Source of the DNA: Actinoplanes lutulentus
GTDB lineage: Bacteria; Actinomycetota; Actinomycetes; Mycobacteriales; Micromonosporaceae
DNA: 64,000 nucleotides
Assembly (NCBI RefSeq): GCF_003259845.1
Contig: NZ_QLMJ01000002.1
Span: 310,001-374,000, forward strand
Direction: 5' to 3'
Below are positions 8,001 through 15,491 of this stretch, piece after piece. The notes beneath the pieces are model-generated. The model made no database searches. It saw only the letters and a list, made by a program, of their open reading frames with translations, and had not been told where the DNA came from. A program made the position numbers and the translations under genes. How positions within the stretch are numbered: the first letter of the stretch is position 1; every line of letters begins with the position of its first letter.

Positions 8001-10285
8001 CCCTCGACCGCTACGAGACCGCCCGTGACCTGCTGCGCGACCTGCGCGAGGACGACACCGGGCAGCGCGAGTGGTTCGACTATCTGGACGCCCGCGAGAT
8101 CCTCGCCGAACACGGTCTCGACGGTGTCGTGGACTTCTGCGCCGACCACGCCGTCGACGTGCGGCTGGTGCCGGACGTGATCGAGCGGACCGCGTACCGG
8201 GCGTGGGCCGAGGACGTCGTGGCCTCCGACGAGCGGCTCGAACCGCTCGCCGCCGGGGACCGCAACGAGCTGGTCGACGTCTTCCACCGGCTCGACGCCG
8301 GACTGCTCCAGGACGCCGCGAGCGCGGTCATCCAGGCCGTACACCGGCGCCGGCCGAAGACGCCGAAGAAGACCCCGCCGACGATCGCGTTGATCCGCGC
8401 CGAGGGGCAGAAGCAGAAGGGCCACCTGCCGGTACGGCAACTGCTCGGCGAGGTCTGGGAGGCCGCGGCCGCGCTGAAGCCGTGTTTCCTGATGCCGCCC
8501 GCCGCGGCCGGCCGGTTCCTGCCGGACCAGGCCCGCTTCGACGTCGTGATCGTCGACGAGGCGTCCCGGATGACGCCGGCCGCGCTGGTCTCCTGCGCCC
8601 GGCGCGGCACCTCACTGATCATCGTGGGCGACGACGCCCAGCTGCCGCCCGCCGGCGATCAGCCGTCGGCGCTGGTCGTCGCGAACGACTGCGGCGCCTT
8701 CACCCGGATCGGTCTCACCCGGCACTACCGCAGCCGGCACGAGTCGCTCATCGACTTCGCCAACCAGGCGTTCTACCAGGGCCGGCTGATCACGTTCCCG
8801 GGCGCGCTGCCGCCCGGGCCGGACATCGGCGTCGAGCTCTTCGGCGTCGGCCACGGCGGCAGCGAGGCCGATTACGTGGCCGAGCGGGTCGTTCACCACT
8901 TCAACCACCGGCCCACCCTGTCGATCGGCGTGGTCACGCTCACCGCCGGACAGGCCGACACGATCGCCGACGCCGTCGAGACCACCCTGGCCGGCGACCC
9001 CGACCTGGAACGGTTCCTCGGCGACGTCTTCGTGAAGGACGCCGAGACCGCGCAGGGCGACGAACGCGACGTGATCATCCTGGCCACCGGTGCGAGCCTG
9101 GACGCGGCCGGCGGCCCCACCGGCGCCCGCCGGCTCAACGTCGCGATCACCCGGGCCCGCCAGCGGGTCGAGGTGGTCAGCGCCATCCCCGCCCGCGCCG
9201 AACCCGCCGGAGAGGGCGAGCGCAAGCTTTCCGCGTACCTGGAGAACGCGACCTCGGGAACCGCTCAGGGTGAGCGAGGCGACCAGATCTCCACCGCGCT
9301 CGAGGACTCCGTCCTCGAAACCATCACGGGCTGGGGCTTCGCGGCGGACGCCCAGGTGGGCGTCGGTCCAGGTCGCGTCGCGGTCGGGGTACGCGGAAAC
9401 GACGCCGACGACTCCGGATACGTGCTCGGAGTCCTGTGCGACGGCCCGGGTCACGCAGCTCCCGTGGCTCGCGACCGGGACCGCCTGGGCGACCAGGTGC
9501 TGCACAGTCTCGGCTGGAGCCTGCACCGGATCTGGAGCGTCCCGTGGTACCGCGACCGGGCGCAGGAGGAGGCCCGGCTGCGGGTCGCCATCGAGAACGC
9601 CCTCGCCGTCCCGGACGTCTTCGCCGAAGCGGACGAGGAACTGCTGGCCATCCGCCCGGCGCCGCGCCCGGAGTGGGCGCTGCCCTACGAGCGCGCCACG
9701 GTCGGCACGCTGCCGGCCAGTGCCCGCGCCAACGACGACGTGGCCCGTGCCCTGCTCGTGCAGGCCGTCGAACGGGTCGCCGAGCTGGAAGGCCCGGTGC
9801 ACCTGCAGGTCCTGACCCGGCGCATCCGCGAGGCGTGGGGGATCAGCCGGCTCACCCAGGGTGTGAAGACCGCCATCGACGTGGCGATCCGTTCGTCCAG
9901 TGCCGGATTCGACGGCACGTTCGTCACCGCGCCCGACGCGCCGATCCCGGCCGTCCGGGTACCCGCCGACGGGGTGAACCGCAAGCCCGACCAGGTCGCC
10001 GAGCCGGAGCTGCAGCTAGCCCTGGAATACCTGGTGCTCGACGCCGGCCTGGTCGAGGGGGAGGACCTGCTGGCCGCGGCCGGCCGGCTCTTCGGCTGGA
10101 GCGGCAACCGGGCCGGGGCGTCAAGGCTCGCCCAGATGCTCGACGACCTGGTCTCGGCCGGGCGGCTGATCGCGCATCGCAGCGGGCTGATCGCCGCGCC
10201 CGAGGAGGATCAGCTCGACCTGCCCGATCCGGCTTCGCTGCCGCACCGCGACGACGCGAAACGGCGGTCGGACGTCAGCGCTTGA
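5048..10285 (+). CDS. Giant DUF4011 - SF1 helicase - Vsr-like nuclease - DUF3320 protein
   Basis: A 1745-residue protein. The N-terminus carries the DUF4011 signature (W plus NRLLNL near residues 20-35). An SF1 helicase core follows: a Q-like motif DQRACVAA, Walker A GPPGTGKS (274-281), an inserted helical or coiled region of about 890 residues, Walker B VVIVDEAS (D1170-E1171), GDDAQLPP, HYRSRHESL, DEAQGDERDVI-type motif V and motif VI NVAITRARQR near 1364. A Vsr/MTES_1575-type nuclease follows (VLCDGPGHA with D1465), then a DUF3320 tail (VLTRRIREAW near 1588). This architecture is known from stand-alone phage-defence helicase-nucleases, so defence is the likely role but is inferred. ATG 5048 is preferred over the open extension to 4886, which overlaps the methyltransferase end. 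Confidence 0.85.
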   Translation: MRPDDAEGPTGPGDDARAALAAWRDGIGEPGPANRLLNLPRGGADLVEIVAPDASGVLTALSEGKDWVFGDGRLRVDLPDEVLHPLLRRLRRHALAEQADRGVEVLHLAAGLLHWQDSDGTGYASPIQLVPVELVALGPDDVPSLRAGSGDPIPNPALATRLAKLGVDIAELNGQISSKAGWRTDNTLVLARFDVAAEEIRRDLSVHADAAAGHPVVRALATGTANAFTFAPITAAEIDTLAPPEDTPLVLDADADQRACVAAALDGHSFVIDGPPGTGKSQTVANLIGALAHAGKRVLFVSEKAAALDTVQHRLSAAGLGNHLLDLHGSKIARRSVASALAAALDAAPTAPGPGMPGDEREALRAAREKLNAYAEAVNEIREPLGKSLHDVVGALSGLNDLPDAPTAGIGAAALTSEALDRVRAAAENLAAAWRPANERSGFRWREVLEKESLDEALQLAQIALDDLAGASTPNAAIATAFHLRLPSDAPALAEAAEHAAKRPPEVQDSWLTTLALRPVRQAAEDLERLLDEVTRAVEQAEARTGVSWETLAAPLDAGRIPEPHRLIPPAVRLEPLTAADAKSLASRFAADADELEHQQRRLDRVTTRLRLPDVVMFTDVELVTLIADLGGRPDKPLTAWFSPGAQSAVHGAAAQLRRHVEAVAAARAEADAYFTDAVLREPVEELAERFATVHRGARKLLAPHRRDKEAVAGFTRPDVSIDEAVVHLDLAVAWRRAHEGLVAAERQHAASLGRYWKRLDTDFRGVGRALETAAEVLRVAPTEALPAVIGYVTSETGHDEELLLAVTEARDVFRHWRSTLRPEPEPAARPELGQGTVHDGIAWLRAQVGTLGETATLLDQLGRAVGRDLNVAEARTVLVARQAVLDAEDALNTASAGYRAALGDAYQGRRTDLRALGEAIDWAARARTLRTGTDAPLNSDQMRALGSGGSRPADLLPLIAAWQEARQRILDAFGPARQVRLATTLDRYETARDLLRDLREDDTGQREWFDYLDAREILAEHGLDGVVDFCADHAVDVRLVPDVIERTAYRAWAEDVVASDERLEPLAAGDRNELVDVFHRLDAGLLQDAASAVIQAVHRRRPKTPKKTPPTIALIRAEGQKQKGHLPVRQLLGEVWEAAAALKPCFLMPPAAAGRFLPDQARFDVVIVDEASRMTPAALVSCARRGTSLIIVGDDAQLPPAGDQPSALVVANDCGAFTRIGLTRHYRSRHESLIDFANQAFYQGRLITFPGALPPGPDIGVELFGVGHGGSEADYVAERVVHHFNHRPTLSIGVVTLTAGQADTIADAVETTLAGDPDLERFLGDVFVKDAETAQGDERDVIILATGASLDAAGGPTGARRLNVAITRARQRVEVVSAIPARAEPAGEGERKLSAYLENATSGTAQGERGDQISTALEDSVLETITGWGFAADAQVGVGPGRVAVGVRGNDADDSGYVLGVLCDGPGHAAPVARDRDRLGDQVLHSLGWSLHRIWSVPWYRDRAQEEARLRVAIENALAVPDVFAEADEELLAIRPAPRPEWALPYERATVGTLPASARANDDVARALLVQAVERVAELEGPVHLQVLTRRIREAWGISRLTQGVKTAIDVAIRSSSAGFDGTFVTAPDAPIPAVRVPADGVNRKPDQVAEPELQLALEYLVLDAGLVEGEDLLAAAGRLFGWSGNRAGASRLAQMLDDLVSAGRLIAHRSGLIAAPEEDQLDLPDPASLPHRDDAKRRSDVSA

Positions 10286-10838
10286 CGTACTCGTCGTGCG
10301 GGACCGCGACCGGCCAGAGGGCGTCGCGGACCCGCACGCAGTGATCGACGATCGCCGGGTCGTCGGTCGCGGCACCGAAGATCTCTTCGTCTGTCCCGGA
10401 CAGGGTGAACACCGCTCGCCGGTCGTCGAAGATCCAGTAGTCGTCGGCGGCGATCGGCAGGCCGTCCAGCTCGCCGCGCGGCAGCCAGCGGATCACCTCG
10501 CCGGCATCGGCGTTGAGGTGCGAGATGCTCAACAGCCAGCGGGTGTAGTCGACGTGCGGCTCGGTCACCACGCGCAGCCGGCGCACGCTGCGCCCGGACG
10601 CGGTGGTCTGCCGGACCAGATTCAGCCAGGGCTGCTGCCATCCGAAGTCGTCGGGCTCACCGGCGAGATATCGACGTATCGGCTCGGTCTCCTCGGGTGT
10701 CTCGTAGGCGTCGGCGACCTCCAGATGGAAGGCCTCGCGCTGGAAACCGCGGAAGAGCTCGTCGAATTCGTCGTTCAAGAGCAACTGCATCAGTCCACGA
10801 TGGTCACTCAGGGTGCCTAGGTCCACACTCTGAGGCAA
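10275..10838 (-). CDS. DUF6879 family protein
   Basis: A 187-residue soluble protein matching the actinobacterial DUF6879 family: FDELFRGFQREAFHLEV, then the core RRLRVVTEPHVDYTRWLL, ISHLNADAGE and DYWIFDDRRAVF. Family members usually sit beside an XRE regulator of the Scr1/DUF5753 type, but none is adjacent here. The start is uncertain: TTG at 10838 opens the frame with no clear ribosome site, GTG lies four codons later and ATG at 10790 is possible. Its last 11 bases overlap the convergent helicase gene. The function is unknown. Confidence 0.75.
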   Translation of the reverse strand: MPQSVDLGTLSDHRGLMQLLLNDEFDELFRGFQREAFHLEVADAYETPEETEPIRRYLAGEPDDFGWQQPWLNLVRQTTASGRSVRRLRVVTEPHVDYTRWLLSISHLNADAGEVIRWLPRGELDGLPIAADDYWIFDDRRAVFTLSGTDEEIFGAATDDPAIVDHCVRVRDALWPVAVPHDEYVKR

Positions 10839-10840
10839 AT

Positions 10841-10853
10841 CTGCAACTTGCAG
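10841..10853. promoter_or_regulatory. Small perfect inverted repeat between two minus-strand genes
   Basis: CTGCAA-C-TTGCAG lies in the 19-base gap between the acyl-CoA ligase stop and the TTG start of the DUF6879 gene. It could be a short terminator hairpin or an operator; six base pairs are too few to decide. Confidence 0.25.
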
Positions 10854-10857
10854 AAAA

Positions 10858-12393
10858 TTATCGTGTGTGGAGTTCCCGGGTCACGACCTTGCCGGTGGCG
10901 TTGCGGGGGAGGGCGTCCAGGAAGGTCACATCGCGAGGCACGCAGAACCGGGCGCGGTGACGGCGGACGTGATCGCGGACCTCGTCCGGGGTCAGCTTCT
11001 CGCCGTCGCGCAGGACGATGTACGCGGCCAGGCGCTGGCCGTATTCGTCGTCCGGGACGCCGATCACCGCGGCTTCGCGGATCTGGGGGACGTCGGCGAG
11101 CAGGCTCTCCACCTCGGACGGGAAGACGTTCTCGCCGCCGGAAACGATCATGTCGTCCTGGCGGCCGTCGATGAAGAGTCTTCCGGTGTCGTCGAGGTGG
11201 CCGAGATCGCCGGTGCCGAGAAGGCCGTTTGTTCGCTTTACATCTTTATTTCCGATATATCCCTCGAAAAGCATCTCGTTGACGACGTGGATGCTTTCGA
11301 CGGTGCTAGCCGGTACTTCGCGGTCGTCCTCGCCGAGGATCTTCACCGTCGTTCCGAACGGTGGCCGGCCCGCGGTGTTCGGCGCGGCCCGCAGGTCCTC
11401 CGGCGTGGCGATCGAGACCCAGGACGCCTCCGTCGAGCCGTACAGGTTGTAGAGGACGTCTCCGTACCGATCCATGAACCGGGTGGCGAGGCCACCCGGC
11501 AGAGCCGAGCCGCTTACAGCGACTGTTTTGATTGTGGGGACTTCCTCTTGCGCTGGGAGATCCATCAGCTGCTGCACCATCACGGGTACGCCGATCAGCG
11601 CATCGACGTTGTTCCGGATCAGTGACTCGTGGACCTTCGCGGCGTCGAATCGTCGATGCAGCACGATCGTCGCGCGCAGCGCCAGGGCGATCTGGAGACC
11701 GGCGAAACCCCACGTGTGGAAGAGCGGCGCGGCCAGCAGGATCCGGTCGCCGGCGCGCAGCGGGATCCGGTCGATCACCGAGCAGAGCGGGCCGAAGCCG
11801 CCGGGGGTGGGCCGTCGCGCTCCCTTGGGTGTGCCGGTGGTGCCGGAGGTGAGCACGATGGTCCGGCCGGGTTTCTCCGGCGGCCGGAGGTCATCGCCTT
11901 TTTTCGCCGGGATCTTGTCCGCCTGGATTTTCGCGATGTTTTCGACGAGAGCCAACTGCGGGGCGAACTCCTCGTCGTGGATCAGGGCGGACAGCTCCTG
12001 GTCCTCGGCGACGGTGGCGAGCTGGTGGGCGGAGAGTCCGGTATTGATCAGCACGGGGTCGGCGCCGAGCGAGGTGATCCCGATCAGCGCCTCGATCATC
12101 CGGGCCGAGTTGCGGCAGAGCAGGCCGACTCTGTCCCCGCCTTTGATTCCCTTGCTCTTGACCGCGTGGGCCACGCGCTCGGAGCCGGCCAGCAGCTCCG
12201 CGTACGTCACCCGGCGCTCGTCGTCGATCACCGCGATCCGCTCGGGGCTGCGGGCCGCGGCCTGGCGCAGCTCGCCGGCGAGGCCGAAACCCCACCGGCC
12301 GAGCGCGCCGAACTGCCGCACGATCCGCACCGGATTTCCCGGGGTGATCAGGCCGCGCCGGGCCATCGTGGTGGCGATGAAGGGCAGGTCCAT
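10858..12393 (-). CDS. Acyl-CoA synthetase (AMP-forming, FadD-like)
   Basis: A 511-residue ANL-superfamily adenylating enzyme that would activate a carboxylic acid as acyl-AMP and then the CoA thioester. The P-loop is IVLTSGTTGTPKGA, motif A5 is YGSTEASW, the hinge region is TGDLGHLDDTGRLFIDGR, and the C-terminal domain ends with PRNATGKVV, whose Lys is the catalytic lysine. It is the second gene after the acyl-CoA dehydrogenase on the same strand, 58 bases downstream, and the two probably form an operon for entry and first oxidation of fatty or related acids. The start is ATG at 12393. Confidence 0.92.
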   Translation of the reverse strand: MDLPFIATTMARRGLITPGNPVRIVRQFGALGRWGFGLAGELRQAAARSPERIAVIDDERRVTYAELLAGSERVAHAVKSKGIKGGDRVGLLCRNSARMIEALIGITSLGADPVLINTGLSAHQLATVAEDQELSALIHDEEFAPQLALVENIAKIQADKIPAKKGDDLRPPEKPGRTIVLTSGTTGTPKGARRPTPGGFGPLCSVIDRIPLRAGDRILLAAPLFHTWGFAGLQIALALRATIVLHRRFDAAKVHESLIRNNVDALIGVPVMVQQLMDLPAQEEVPTIKTVAVSGSALPGGLATRFMDRYGDVLYNLYGSTEASWVSIATPEDLRAAPNTAGRPPFGTTVKILGEDDREVPASTVESIHVVNEMLFEGYIGNKDVKRTNGLLGTGDLGHLDDTGRLFIDGRQDDMIVSGGENVFPSEVESLLADVPQIREAAVIGVPDDEYGQRLAAYIVLRDGEKLTPDEVRDHVRRHRARFCVPRDVTFLDALPRNATGKVVTRELHTR

Positions 12394-12451
12394 GTCGGGT
12401 GCGTCCCTCTCGTCAGCAGATCTGGTCTCTCGTCGGCCTGCCGGGCTTTCG

Positions 12452-13684
12452 TCAGCGGATGTGGACTCCGGAGATGGCTCGGGCGATCACCAGACGCTGG
12501 ATCTCCGAGGTGCCCTCGAAGATCGTGTAGATCTTGGCGTCCCGGTACATCCGCTCCACCGGGTGATCACGCAGGTATCCGGCGCCGCCGAGGATCTGCA
12601 CCGCCTTCTCGGTGACGGCGACCGCCACCTCGCCGGCCTTCAGCTTCGACATCGAACCCTCGCCCGCCGCGAACGGCCGCTCGTTACGGCCCATCCACGC
12701 GGCCCGCCACACCAGCAGCCGCGCCGCGTCGATCTCGGTACGCATGTCGGCCAGGGCGAACGCGATCGCCTGGTTCTCGATGATCGGACGGCCGAACTGG
12801 ACACGGGTCTTCGCGTACTCCAGGGCGTACTCGTACGCGGCCCGGGCGATGCCGAGCGCCTGTGCTCCGACCGCGGGACGGGACAGTTCGAACGTACGCA
12901 TCGCGGCCTGCCCGGATCGCTTCGTCCGGTCCGCCGGGGTGTTCTGCTTTTCTCTGGCGCGGGCCAGGCGCCGGTCCAGGGCTTCCTTGCCGCCGAGCAG
13001 GCAGCTGCCGGGGATCCGCACGTCGTCGAGGAAGACGTCGGCGGTGTGCGAGGCGCGAAGGCCCAGCTTCTTCAGCTTCCGGGTCGCGGCCAGCCCTTTC
13101 GTGCCGGGCGGCACCACGAAGGCGGCCTGCCCCCGGGAACCCAGGCTCGGGTCGACGCTGGCCGTCACGACGTGCACGTTCGCGATGCCGCCGTTGGTGG
13201 CGTACGCCTTCTGCCCGTTCAGCACCCACTCGTCGGACGCCTCGTCGTAGACCGCCCGGCTGCGCATCGACGCGACATCCGACCCGGCTTCCGGCTCGGT
13301 GCTGCAGAACGCGGCAACCTTGGGATCGGCCGCGTCACCGAAGCACTGCGGTACCCACTCGACGAGCTGGTCGGGCGTACCCGAGCCGTAGATCGCAGCG
13401 ACCGCGAGCGACGTCCCGGAGATCGCCATCCCGATGCCGCCGTCACCCCAGAAGAGCTCCTCGTTGGCGACCGGCAGACTGAGCCCGGACGTGTCCGACC
13501 AGGTGTTGACCAGGAACTCGAACCCGTAAAGCCCGATCTTCGCAGCCTCCTGCAGAATCGGCCAGGGCGTCTCCTCCCGCTCGTCCCACTCGGACGCAGC
13601 GGGCCGGATCACCGTCTCGGCGAACCCGTGCACCCACGCACGCAGGTCTTGTTGTTCCTCATTGAGGTCGAGCCAGAACTCCAC
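12452..13684 (-). CDS. Acyl-CoA dehydrogenase
   Basis: A 410-residue FAD-dependent acyl-CoA dehydrogenase. It has the expected all-alpha N-terminus, the FAD-binding middle ([19 protein letters not shown]), and the C-terminal helical domain ending [40 protein letters not shown], in which the EGTSEIQ segment carries the catalytic Glu. The start is ATG 13684. An ACTCGCCGGTAA-type operator lies 26 bases upstream. It leads a likely two-gene operon with the acyl-CoA ligase. Confidence 0.93.
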   Translation of the reverse strand: MEFWLDLNEEQQDLRAWVHGFAETVIRPAASEWDEREETPWPILQEAAKIGLYGFEFLVNTWSDTSGLSLPVANEELFWGDGGIGMAISGTSLAVAAIYGSGTPDQLVEWVPQCFGDAADPKVAAFCSTEPEAGSDVASMRSRAVYDEASDEWVLNGQKAYATNGGIANVHVVTASVDPSLGSRGQAAFVVPPGTKGLAATRKLKKLGLRASHTADVFLDDVRIPGSCLLGGKEALDRRLARAREKQNTPADRTKRSGQAAMRTFELSRPAVGAQALGIARAAYEYALEYAKTRVQFGRPIIENQAIAFALADMRTEIDAARLLVWRAAWMGRNERPFAAGEGSMSKLKAGEVAVAVTEKAVQILGGAGYLRDHPVERMYRDAKIYTIFEGTSEIQRLVIARAISGVHIR

Positions 13685-13709
13685 GTCGGATCAGCCTTTC
13701 CGGCAGCGG

Positions 13710-13726
13710 GTTAACTCGCCGGTAAC
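13710..13726. promoter_or_regulatory. Candidate TetR-type operator of the acyl-CoA dehydrogenase operon
   Basis: GTTAACTCGCCGGTAAC lies 26 bases upstream of the acyl-CoA dehydrogenase start. Its core ACTCGCCGGTA matches ACTCACCGGTA on the complement in the fabG4-thiolase promoter at 16831-16847, which suggests one shared regulator of fatty-acid genes. Confidence 0.5.
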
Positions 13727-13835
13727 TTTAAGGAGCACCCCCCACCCCTGACAACCACCAAGCCCCACCCCGCACGCGCCGACCCCAAAAGCGCTCCGCG
13801 CCCCAAGTCGACACGGCCGGGTGGGCCTGGTGCTG

Positions 13836-13855
13836 CGTGTCGAGTTCGGGTGCGT
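13836..13855 (+). repeat. GTGTCGAGTTCGGGTGCG-type repeat, copy 1
   Basis: This copy, CGTGTCGAGTTCGGGTGCG, is nearly identical to those at 14396 and 14457. A GTCGACAC complement half lies 30 bases before it (13807). Confidence 0.5.
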
Positions 13856-14193
13856 TCCGCGCCTCCCACAGTCAGGCGGGCCCGGTCGGCCAAGGCCGGC
13901 TGGCGCTCACGGTCGCCATGCGCGACAGCCGGCAGCCGCAGGCGACAGCTGGGCAAAGCGCGGCCGGGGCGGCTTGTGCTCGTGGTCGCGTAGAGCCGGC
14001 AAACACGACCGCAGGAACAAGCCGGCCCCGGACGTGAGCAGTCATGTCAGATCTAGGAAGCGCGTGGTCCCATGTGGGCGTAACTCACCGAGATCGCCGC
14101 CCGGTAAGCCACTTTGTAGCGATAAATCAGACCAGTCGCCCCGGGCCGCCACGGCGCGCTGACCTCACCGGAGCGTGTCGAGGCGCGGGGCTG

Positions 14194-14246
14194 AGCCGTA
14201 GCTGAGTGAGGTAATCGGGTCCTCATAAGGTGGCTGGACTACGGCT
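14194..14246. repeat. Palindromic intergenic element A
   Basis: The ends AGCCGTAG and CTACGGCT are inverted copies enclosing a partly complementary centre. The left half GAGCCGTAGCTGAG..GGTAATC resembles the hairpin arm at 44942. Confidence 0.55.
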
Positions 14247-14256
14247 CCGTGGCCGG

Positions 14257-14309
14257 AGCCGTAGCTCAGTCGCGTCATCGGGCCCGAATAACCGGGCTGA
14301 GCTACGGCT
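14257..14309. repeat. Palindromic intergenic element B
   Basis: Perfect 13-bp inverted ends AGCCGTAGCTCAG (14257-14269) and CTGAGCTACGGCT (14297-14309) flank a centre that contains CGGGCCCG. It lies next to element A and shares its ends; the right arm recurs exactly at 44726-44738. Confidence 0.65.
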
Positions 14310-14395
14310 CGCCCACGCGGCGGCCCGATCTTGGCGAGGAAGGCGGCCCTAACTCGGCACCGTTGCTGGCCGGTTCGCCGTCTCCCGGGGCATCG

Positions 14396-14414
14396 CGTGT
14401 CGAGTTTGGGTGCG
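14396..14414 (+). repeat. GTGTCGAGTTCGGGTGCG-type repeat, copy 2
   Basis: This copy, CGTGTCGAGTTTGGGTGCG, is followed at once by a complementary GCGCACC, so a short hairpin can form. Confidence 0.5.
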
Positions 14415-14456
14415 CTGCGCACCTCACATTCACACGGGCGGGCGGTTCGCGGCGTG

Positions 14457-14497
14457 TGTGTCGAGTTCGGGCGCGTATCGCACCGTAAATCGACACA
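14457..14497. repeat. GTGTCGAGTTCGGGTGCG-type repeat, copy 3, as inverted repeat
   Basis: TGTGTCGA (14457-14464) and TCGACACA (14490-14497) are perfect complements bounding the third copy of the motif. Confidence 0.5.
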
Positions 14498-14586
14498 CAG
14501 GCTTGGTTGCCGTTCCTGCTGGACAGGGGCTGTCGAGGGCGGCGCCGCGCGGGGGTGCCGGGTTGCCGGCCGTGGGAGAGGGCTTC

Positions 14587-15447
14587 TCAGGGGGTGATTC
14601 TGCCGGTCAGGTGGGTGCGTTGTGAGTGGAGGGTGAACTCCCGGCCCGCGCCGGTTGGGGTGGCCGTGAAGGACGGTTTGGAGGGGAGGAGCAGGGGGTT
14701 CTTGAAGGCGACGTCCACGGTGTACGACTCCGGGAGGCGGCCCTCCAAAGCGGCCAGGGAGCGGGCCTTCGTCCACATGCCGTGGGCGATCGGGCGGGGG
14801 AAGCCGAAGAGTTTGGCGCCTACCCGGGACGTGTGGATCGGGTTGCGGTCGCCGGAGACAGCGGCGTAGTCGCTGCCCACCCTGGCCGGCACCCACCACA
14901 CGGTTCCCGCCAAAACCGAAATTTCGGAAATGTCCGGAACAAGGGGCCCGCCCGGATCCTGGGAACCGCCCCGCGGCTTTGTCACGCGGAGGTATGTCGA
15001 CACCTCTCGCCACACCCCGGCCCCGCCCACCGAAGCGGTGGTGACCACGTCGAACTGGCGGCCCCGTGGATGATCGCGCAGCTCCACCGCCCGCACCGAC
15101 AGATCGAGCCGCTCCTCCGCCAGCACCGGCCGGGACACCGTGATCCGGTTCGTCACGTGGACCAGACCGATCAACCCCAGCGGGAAATCCGGCGCCGTCA
15201 TCAGCTGCATGGTCAGCGGGAACGCGAGCACATGCGGATACGTAGCCGGCAACCGATCGGACAGCCGGAAACCGCACACCCGGTCGTAGGCCGCCAGATG
15301 CGACCGGTCCACCACGACACCCCGGTGCACCATCTCGATGTCCGGCAGGGTCGAGCCGCGGCGGGTGCCCGGGAGCATGCCCAGCGCGGCCCGGGCATAG
15401 GAAGCCGTCGTCCCCGGCCCGGAACTCAGCTCGACGACCGCCACCAT
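14587..15447 (-). CDS. MaoC-type (R)-3-hydroxyacyl dehydratase, HtdX-like
   Basis: A 286-residue double-hotdog protein. The C-terminal half has the hydratase-2 pattern DYAAVSGDRNPIHTS followed by GFPRPIAHGMWTKARSL, with the catalytic Asp and His of the family. Length and position, downstream of a FabG4-type reductase and near a divergent thiolase, match mycobacterial Rv0241c (HtdX). It should hydrate or dehydrate enoyl and 3-hydroxyacyl thioesters. The frame extends to a GTG at 15489 overlapping the upstream stop. I prefer ATG 15447 because the extension is only a micro-tandem repeat. It follows the reductase gene directly and is cotranscribed. Confidence 0.85.
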   Translation of the reverse strand: MVAVVELSSGPGTTASYARAALGMLPGTRRGSTLPDIEMVHRGVVVDRSHLAAYDRVCGFRLSDRLPATYPHVLAFPLTMQLMTAPDFPLGLIGLVHVTNRITVSRPVLAEERLDLSVRAVELRDHPRGRQFDVVTTASVGGAGVWREVSTYLRVTKPRGGSQDPGGPLVPDISEISVLAGTVWWVPARVGSDYAAVSGDRNPIHTSRVGAKLFGFPRPIAHGMWTKARSLAALEGRLPESYTVDVAFKNPLLLPSKPSFTATPTGAGREFTLHSQRTHLTGRITP

Positions 15448-15491
15448 CTCAGGCACCCACCATCTCAAGCACCCGACATTCTCAAGCACCC
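15443..15491. repeat. Three tandem copies of a 16-17-bp unit at a gene junction
   Basis: ACCATCTCAGGCACCC, ACCATCTCAAGCACCC and GACATTCTCAAGCACCC lie end to end at 15443-15458, 15459-15474 and 15475-15491. On the minus strand each unit contains a GCYTGAGA stop/start-like segment. The third carries the stop codon of the reductase and the first the likely ATG of the MaoC gene. Confidence 0.85.

Larger units (their letters stand above)
13685..14586. other. 900-bp gene-free gap filled with repeats
   Basis: I find no reading frame with coding character. Apart from the operator at 13710, the gap contains three copies of a CGTGTCGAGTTCGGGTGCG-like motif (13836, 14396, 14457) and two palindromic elements built on GAGCCGTAGCT (14194 and 14257). 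Confidence 0.6.

Noticed and set aside
4955..8440. 1161-codon open frame on the minus strand
   Set aside because: It is the antisense shadow of the large helicase gene. It encodes Arg/Gly/Val-rich sequence with no domain, and the plus strand carries clear helicase motifs.
5048..10285. Complete multi-gene BREX, DISARM or restriction system around the helicase
   Set aside because: No methyltransferase, PglZ or other partner is adjacent. The upstream methyltransferase is a small-molecule type fused to an oxidoreductase.
14194..14309. Possible tRNA or structured RNA, because of the GAGCCGTAGCTCAG arms
   Set aside because: The text resembles a tRNA D-arm (AGCTCAG), but no acceptor stem, anticodon arm or T-arm (GTTCGAAT-type) can be drawn. 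The arms are simple inverted repeats.
13836..14497. CRISPR array, because of recurrent spaced motifs
   Set aside because: Spacing is irregular, only three copies exist and no cas gene is nearby.
14165..15277. 370-codon minus-strand frame over the MaoC gene and the repeat gap
   Set aside because: It is in a different frame from the MaoC-like gene and extends into repeats. Its product is Pro/Arg-rich without motifs.
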